Origin: Trileptium ribeirensis
Lineage: Eukaryota > Nematoda > Enoplea > Enoplida > Thoracostomopsidae
DNA length: 64,000 bases
Direction of reading: 5' to 3'
Assembly (NCBI GenBank): GCA_030248225.1
Contig: JASANE010005121.1
Span: 62,001-126,000 of the forward strand
This document shows, in pieces, positions 58,202-64,000 of the stretch. Under the pieces are notes generated by a model. That model worked only from the letters and a program-made list of their open reading frames with translations, searched no databases and was not told the DNA's origin. Made by a program: the position numbers and the translations under genes. Numbering within the stretch: the stretch's first letter is position 1; every line of letters begins with the position of its first letter.

Positions 58202-59055
58202 TCATTCCACTCGCTCGCGAGTGGAACGAGAATTTTCAATTTTGGCTCTGGAGGGAGGGTTGAGGAGGTCCTGTCTGTGTGTGTCTGTCGCACCTAGATC
58301 TCGAAAACGGTTGGGCGGATTTTGATGCAAGATAGCTCATTCGAACCGCAATGGTCGATTTAGGTGTAGTGACGAAGCCCGATTTTTGAATTTTGTCCCG
58401 TGGGAAAAGTTATGGGGCAAAATGACGTTATTTTGGCCCATTTTTCGTGCACACCCTCCAGTTTTTGCGACTTTTCTCAATAAGTAAACTAGGTATCCGC
58501 AAACTAATAGGCCTATTCCTTGTAGCTTTACCAGGACTTTCCAATGATATATAACAAGTTGTTCAACTACTTCCCAATCTGGAGTCTATAAGCTTATAGT
58601 TGGTGCAATTTCATATTTGGTGAAAAGTCGTGGGAAATGCACCTAAATGTGTGTTTTTGTTGCTTTTAGTGTCGTATATGGGGTTTTCTGGGCCAACAAG
58701 CTCTTTGCGAGTGTCAAAAATATTGTGTGGCAAATATTTTTCACACTTCTGCTTTATACTTGGTATGAGAAATGAGATTTTTCTCAAGTGTCGGTTTGAA
58801 TTCTTTAACGTTCTTTTCACGGTCAATTTAGGGTTTTATTGAATTATTAAATTGTTAGTTCATTGTTTTTGTACTAATTGTATGATGTTTTTGGCTATCA
58901 AAAGAGGCGGGCGTAACTATGACTCATCACTCACGGTTTATATAATGCTGCACCTTCGTACTGTGTGTAGGCTTTGTTTGTGTGTGCTTTCTACAACAGA
59001 CTTCGGGTGATTGTTCTCACCACTAGAATCCTGGCTCGCAAGCGAGCTTCACTAG
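58202..59055 (+). mobile_element. Helitron-like non-autonomous element, copy 1
   Basis: The 3' end reads gctcgcaagcgagcttcaCTAG followed by T: a 6-bp-stem hairpin (gctcgc/gcgagc), four bases, then CTAG. That is the hairpin-plus-CTRR end of Helitrons. The left side starts TC after an A, so the insertion would be between A and T without target duplication, also Helitron-like. The body carries a tgtgtgtctgtcgcacc...ctcgaaaacggttggg segment and has no coding capacity. It is DIP2 intronic. Classification is inferred from termini only. Confidence 0.6.
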
Positions 59056-59239
59056 TTTAATAGTATTTAGGAGCCTAGACCAGATTTAGAATTAAGCGGT
59101 TGTATTATTATGTAGTATAGCTGTGCATTTGTCTTGCGTTAGAGATGCGTCTTCCAAATCTTGATGCTTTATGGCTGTGAAAAAAATTTCTAATGCTTCC
59201 ATATTATTCGGTGATCAGAATGTAGTGAAGATTGTGTGT

Positions 59240-59350
59240 TGCAGGGATGCAAGCTTTCTTCCGTGTTTGTGTGATCGGCCATAACTCGGGAACGACTTAC
59301 CGATTTTCATGATCTTGAGCTCTTTCGAACCGACATAGTCGATTTACCAT
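59240..59350 (+). repeat. Fragment related to the Helitron-like element
   Basis: It contains actcgggaacgacttaccg, ttttcatgat, gagctctttcgaacc, and tagtcgatttac in the same order as the element's ctcgaaaacggttgggcgg ... catttcgaacc ... ggtcgattta segment. Strongly diverged. Confidence 0.5.
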
Positions 59351-59429
59351 GTACATCCCCGAGCGTTTTTGATTTGGATATGGGCAGGGATATGGCGCCC
59401 CTATGGTTCCTAAACCTAACATTCGAAAA

Positions 59430-59855
59430 AAATTTCTGACGTCCTGGCCGGCTGAAAAGTTCCACATTGGGGTTTTCGGGCATTGGAAACGCATTCCCGG
59501 TGTTGGTTTGCTGTTCGATATGCGGTTCCATGGGTACGCGGGTATGGCGCCCCATGTTCGGGTCAAAATAAGGGTTTTTTTACCCCATTTTGTACCTTTC
59601 ACGGAAGCAAGGTTATTTTTATTTTAACTTTCTCAAGTTTTATTTCATAGTAAAATGATAAATGCCGATGTGCATTTTTTGTTTTTCGATTAAGGCTCCG
59701 GTTCTGGGGTTATGCGGTTTGAGGTATGGCACACTCGTATTCCTTTACCCAAATTTTCGAAAATTTGTTCTGACGTTCTGTGCTAATGAATAGTTTCACT
59801 TGGTGGTTTTTGGGTTTGGGAAACTAATTGCCGATGTTTGTTTTGCTCTGCGAAT
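59430..59855 (+). repeat. Degenerate repeat units between and after the Helitron-like copies
   Basis: A roughly 90-bp unit (ttctgacgt(c/t)ct ... ttttcgggcattgggaaac-like ... ttgccgatgtttgttttgct-like) occurs at about 59430-59525, 59765-59855, and again at 60525-60610. The three are clearly homologous but diverged. Confidence 0.5.
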
Positions 59856-59921
59856 CATAGTTGTATTGTTAAGGGAACATGGCTCCCCAATGGTTCCTCG
59901 ACTCAAAATTTCTAATTAAAT

Positions 59922-60516
59922 TCGAGTGGAACGAGAATTTTCAATTTTGGCTCTGGAGGGGGGTTGAGGAGGTCCTGTTTGTGTGTGTCTGTCGCACCTG
60001 GATCTCGATAACGGTTGGGCGGATTTTGATGCAATATAGCTCATTCGAACCGCAGTGGTCGATTTAGGCGTAGTGACTTAGGGAGCCCGATTTTTGAAGT
60101 TTTTCCCGTGGGAAAAGTTATGGTGCAAAACGACGTCATTTTGGCCCATTTTTCGGGCACCCGCTCCAGTTTTTGCGACTTTTCTCAGTAATTGAACGAG
60201 CTATCCGCAAACTAATAGGCCTATTCAATGTAGCTTTACCAGGGCTTTCCAATGATATATAATAAGTTTTTCAACTACGTCCCAATTTGGAGTCTATAAG
60301 CTTATAGTTGGCGCCAAATTTCATATTTGGTGAAAAGTCGTGGGAAATCCACGTAAATGTGTGTTTTTGTTGCTTTTAGTGTCTTATATTGGGTTTTCTG
60401 GGCCGACAAACTCATTGCGAGTGTCCAAGACATTGTGTGGCAAATATTTTCCACACTTCTGCTTCGGGGGATTGTTCTCACCACTCGAATTCTGGCTCGC
60501 AAGCGAGCTTCACTAG
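59922..60516 (+). mobile_element. Helitron-like non-autonomous element, copy 2, internally deleted
   Basis: It is collinear with copy 1 from cgagtggaacgag to the terminal hairpin and CTAG (60513-60516), again followed by T. It lacks the 249 bases found in copy 1 at about 58755-59003; the junction has a ctt microhomology. The 5' end appears truncated or altered. Confidence 0.62.
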
Positions 60517-61384
60517 TTTTATTGTGGTGTCCTGGGAGGCTGATAGCTTGCACTTGTGGGATTTTCGGACATGGGAAACTTATTGCCGGTTTTAGTTTTG
60601 TTCTAACTTGTGCGGTATTGTGTAATATCCACATGTAGCATATCGACGTATGCTAGCGGGAGCAGATTGGATGTGCACGCATTATAGTTCACGGTCGGAT
60701 GTAGCCTCAAAATTCTCCAATCACAATTAAGCTGGCCACAATAAAATTTTATCTTAAGTTTTTATTTAAATCACCATAGTTTGCCAAATTTTTGTCAAAG
60801 TAATTTTTCGGTCATGTTCGTGTAACTTTTGTTTAGTAGTATTTTGTGATTTTGTGTCATAATTGCTAAAATATTATGTACGCCTTCGGCATTAGTGGCT
60901 AAGTGGCATTAATCGCAACGACACCTGATTGACATACATACATTTTCCTGCTCCATACCCAGAAATTTTTAATCAGATCCAGTGGAATCTTAATGAGACC
61001 CAGTCTTGATCCATTTTGAAAAAACCTGTGAGGAACTTATTGGCTTGATATGGTGTTGTAACAATGCTGAAATAGCAGCCATGTTTGCCAACAGCAATAA
61101 TTGCAATTATAACCGCAACAATCCCAAAATCCCATAGGCAAGTTCAATACATACACATTAGAAAAGTGGTGAAATTTGACTATTTTGGGGCTAAAATTTA
61201 CCTAATTTTAATCCGTGTTAATAACAGTGTTAAAGCCGTGCCACAGGGTTAATAACACAGCTAATATGGTGTTAAAACAATGAAACAAACTTGCTTAATG
61301 GGTAGATGACGCTATAATCCCATTAGTTTACCCCAAACAAGCAAGTACATGCTTTCTAAATATTTTTAAATTTTAATTTTTTGG

Positions 61385-61770
61385 GCATATTAAAATTCGA
61401 AAGCGGTAGATCCTACAAAAATATAACAGCAAGTTGTACAGCTCGATCAGTGGTCTTAGTTTTTCGCTGCGAAGCCTCTATCTCGAGATATAAGTCGCCA
61501 CATATGGATATTGGGATGGCCAAATTTAATAATATGTAACCCCTGGCTCATTTTGAACCGGGAGACGTGGTCGGCAGGTTTAGTGTTCAATGAAAGGGCA
61601 CAAATAAAGTGAATTTGTGATCAAATAAAAAATTCTGAAGATCCATACGGTGATGAGTTATGATATCCAGAGACGGACAAAAATAGACATTTTCTCAAAT
61701 TTTGCAGCTAGCACAGCTATATACAGGTGGAAACTCCGCTTGTTTCGCTCACTCCGTGTCAATAAACATA
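61385..61770 (+). repeat. Dispersed repeat family, copy 3
   Basis: Shares tcgctgcgaag, atctcgagatata, ggatggccaaattt, gatgagttatgata, gacggacaaaa, and ggaaactccgcttgtttcgc, in order, with 14330-14765. Same orientation as that copy. Confidence 0.5.
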
Positions 61771-63429
61771 TATAGTACTTGAGCTTTTTAGCTCTTGGTT
61801 TCTGGTTTTATTTAATTTTTGAAGGTTAAAATTGGAAACTATGCTTCCGCTACATTATATATCGATTAATTTTTGACGCGAGTTTCCTGTTGTCAGAAAA
61901 GATTGGTCTACTAGTAGTATATATATATACAAAACTGTACATAGATTTGCGACATACTTAACCGAAAAATTATCGTGAAATTTTGGGATCATGTCAACCT
62001 TTCTCCTTATAAGTAGCATTACTTGACTGCATGAGTATCATAGGGCAGAAGTTTAAACCTTAATCTTGAGTCCAAGCTAGGCTTAAGCTCAGGTTTAGTC
62101 AAAGGGTTATTTATAGCCGCAGCTTTAGGCTTAGTGATCCAAAACATTTATCGAATCTTTGGGAGGGTGTTAAATTGCCATGGTACGCGGGGGGCACATG
62201 ACATGATTCGAATTTTGTCCCTGGTATGTTGAATAAATTTAAAGGCCGAGTGTCTTGGTGTTTATTATTTTATCTGCAGTAACACATTTTTACGATATAT
62301 GATCAGACAAAAATTAGCACACGGCCTCAGATGTACCTATCATACGTATACACGGGTGATGTACTCGCTTGACTTGTACATACTTGGATAGAAGCTTGTT
62401 TGGACGATGATGGTCTTGACACAAGTACCGAATGAATATATGTAGCTGCATTTTGCGTGTTTCGACACACATTTTTGTTATTACGGTTGTTTGCGCAGTG
62501 TAGCTGATTCAATAAAAGCTTATATAAATGGACTAGGCGTATATAGTTAACATATTGTGGCATGCAAATATTGGATGAAAATTTCATTCACTGCAAACAT
62601 GTGTTTAGTGTGAAAGTCATAGGACATTATGGTGTCATGGAGTATCATGCACCTATTGTGTCATCTATCATGCTCAGTAAGTCGTGCGGTAACGAGGAAA
62701 CTTTGTTCTGGTTTCCTTGAAATTTAGTATAATCATGCCGAATGTAATTTGTGTATTGAATGCAACAATTTACAGTTAGTACTGCGTTATGACACATTTG
62801 GAAATAGAATTCTTTCCGGTTTAATTTCAACATGATAGTTCACGCCATGGGTACCAATGTAAAATGGCAATATGTAAACGGCATATCGTATATGGTGTAA
62901 AAATGCTTGTACCGCTTCATCGTTTGAAGCAAATGGAATGCGCAACCGACCGACTGCATAATGTCCCATTACATACAAGACCTGTGTTGTGTAAGCAACT
63001 TGGCAATACGTAAATTATATGATCATTATTTAGCTGGCGGTAACAATCCACAATGCATAACTATTATATATACACAGTAGCTCTCATCGCCAAGATGGTA
63101 TATTCTGCCATATCTGCAGAATATGTAATTTATGTGCACCTTCATTAAGCTTTACCGTTCATTATAAATCTTTATAGGCTAGTTTAAATCAATTTTGAAC
63201 CAACACTGCAGCGTATTGTAACTGCAACGCGAACGCGGCGACATGAACATTAATTTACAAAATGAGCTGAACGTCAGAGGTGTACCTTTACTTGAACTAT
63301 TGACGAGATATACGGCTTATTTCGTATTTAGTCTCTTACATCCCCATTTCGATACAATGTACGAAACTATAATAGCAACGTACAATGCCACAGAGTGACT
63401 GAACTGCTCTACAAAAAGCTCCTAGTGTC

Positions 63430-63615
63430 ACCCGTCTAGCCAAAAGCGGTTGTGGCGATAAGACTGTTCCCATGTATTTTGGTCTCAATGGTCCATTAAA
63501 ACCCATTGTGACCCAACCGAGTTGCGTAAATAATGGAAACAGCGGTATATCATGATTTGCAGCTACATAGAGAATGAATTATGAATTGCTTTTTGGAATG
63601 ACCCCAAAAGTAAAT
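63430..63615 (+). repeat. Dispersed repeat, copy 2 of a pair with 53465-53645
   Basis: See the partner at 53465. The block around cagctacatagagaat is the best conserved part. Confidence 0.55.
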
Positions 63616-64000
63616 AGCTTAATAAAATGTGGGCATTCTCTTGATTTTATGAAAATCTGCCTGTATTGAATTGTTTTGCAGCCGTCTCCTGTTGCGTATT
63701 TCGCTCAAGAAAAACCGCGAAAAAAGTTAGAAAACATCCCTAAACGGGAATTGGAAAAAGGAACTACTGTCTTTTTGCAATCTTGTTCAATTTTTATGAG
63801 TTTGTTATAAACTAAAAATGTTTTTTTCGGTCACAACAATGTCCTTCGTTATTGCACTCACTACAATATCGAAAATAGGTATATAAAACATTGAACCGCC
63901 TATGGTTTATAGCTCAAAATGTTTGCTCAAACCCGTTCTTATTCCGCTCACTAAAATATAGAAAGCATGCAGAGCATCGAGCGCTGATGGAAAGATTTTT

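Larger units (their letters stand above)
60620..64000. other. DIP2 intron 3 sequence, dispersed repeats only
   Basis: Contains repeat copies at 61385-61770 and 63430-63615 (listed). The frame 62787-62978 (minus) looks mildly protein-like but has no recognisable family. The next DIP2 exon was not found here. Confidence 0.35.

Overview
The window is nuclear DNA of a multicellular animal, most likely an invertebrate. It holds two spliced, conserved animal genes with large AT-rich introns, and everything else recognisable is mobile DNA or its debris. No bacterial operon, CRISPR array or rRNA is visible. I cannot name the species.

Real genes. (1) GAR1, the H/ACA snoRNP core subunit, lies on the minus strand (17928 to 9952). 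It has five exons and an intact 198-residue frame, with glycine/arginine-rich tails around the conserved core. Its first intron is a GC-AG intron. (2) The 5' end of DIP2 (disco-interacting protein 2) lies on the plus strand. Three exons (42972-43047, 55112-55183, 56289-56372) encode the start of the DMAP1-binding domain, and the rest must lie beyond the window. Only short exons of either gene are visible as open frames; both were assembled from splice sites, phase and family knowledge.

Mobile DNA, left to right. A Merlin/ISXO2-like transposase runs off the left edge (1-884, minus), open for 294 codons. An L1/Tx1-like RT fragment sits at 6.5-6.8 kb and a tRNA-Glu-like SINE head at 8.6 kb. A nearly full-length but broken CR1/Jockey-type LINE (LINE A) spans 18.5-22.7 kb. 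A 341-bp hAT-like MITE with a perfect 8-bp target duplication is at 22.9 kb. Four 3'-end LINE fragments, all on the minus strand, occupy 25.2-29.7 kb. A 32-bp tandem array lies at 28.4 kb, a 227-bp head-to-tail duplication at 29.8-30.2 kb, and kilobases of purine-rich degenerate repeat at 30.9-34.4 kb. A more GC-rich block of unknown origin fills 34.4-38 kb. A dead Tigger/pogo-type transposase is at 38.7-40.6 kb and a 355-bp MITE with 15-bp terminal inverted repeats at 41.5 kb. LINE B (43.7-47.6 kb, minus) lies antisense inside DIP2 intron 1. Two more hAT-like MITEs are at 50.1-50.8 kb, and two copies of a Helitron-like element are at 58.2-60.5 kb.

One block does not look like ordinary genomic DNA: 1946-2790 is almost free of T on the plus strand, begins with a 22-base A run and may be sequencing noise built into the assembly. 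The remaining intergenic and intronic sequence is AT-rich, with dispersed diverged repeats and no gene I can support.
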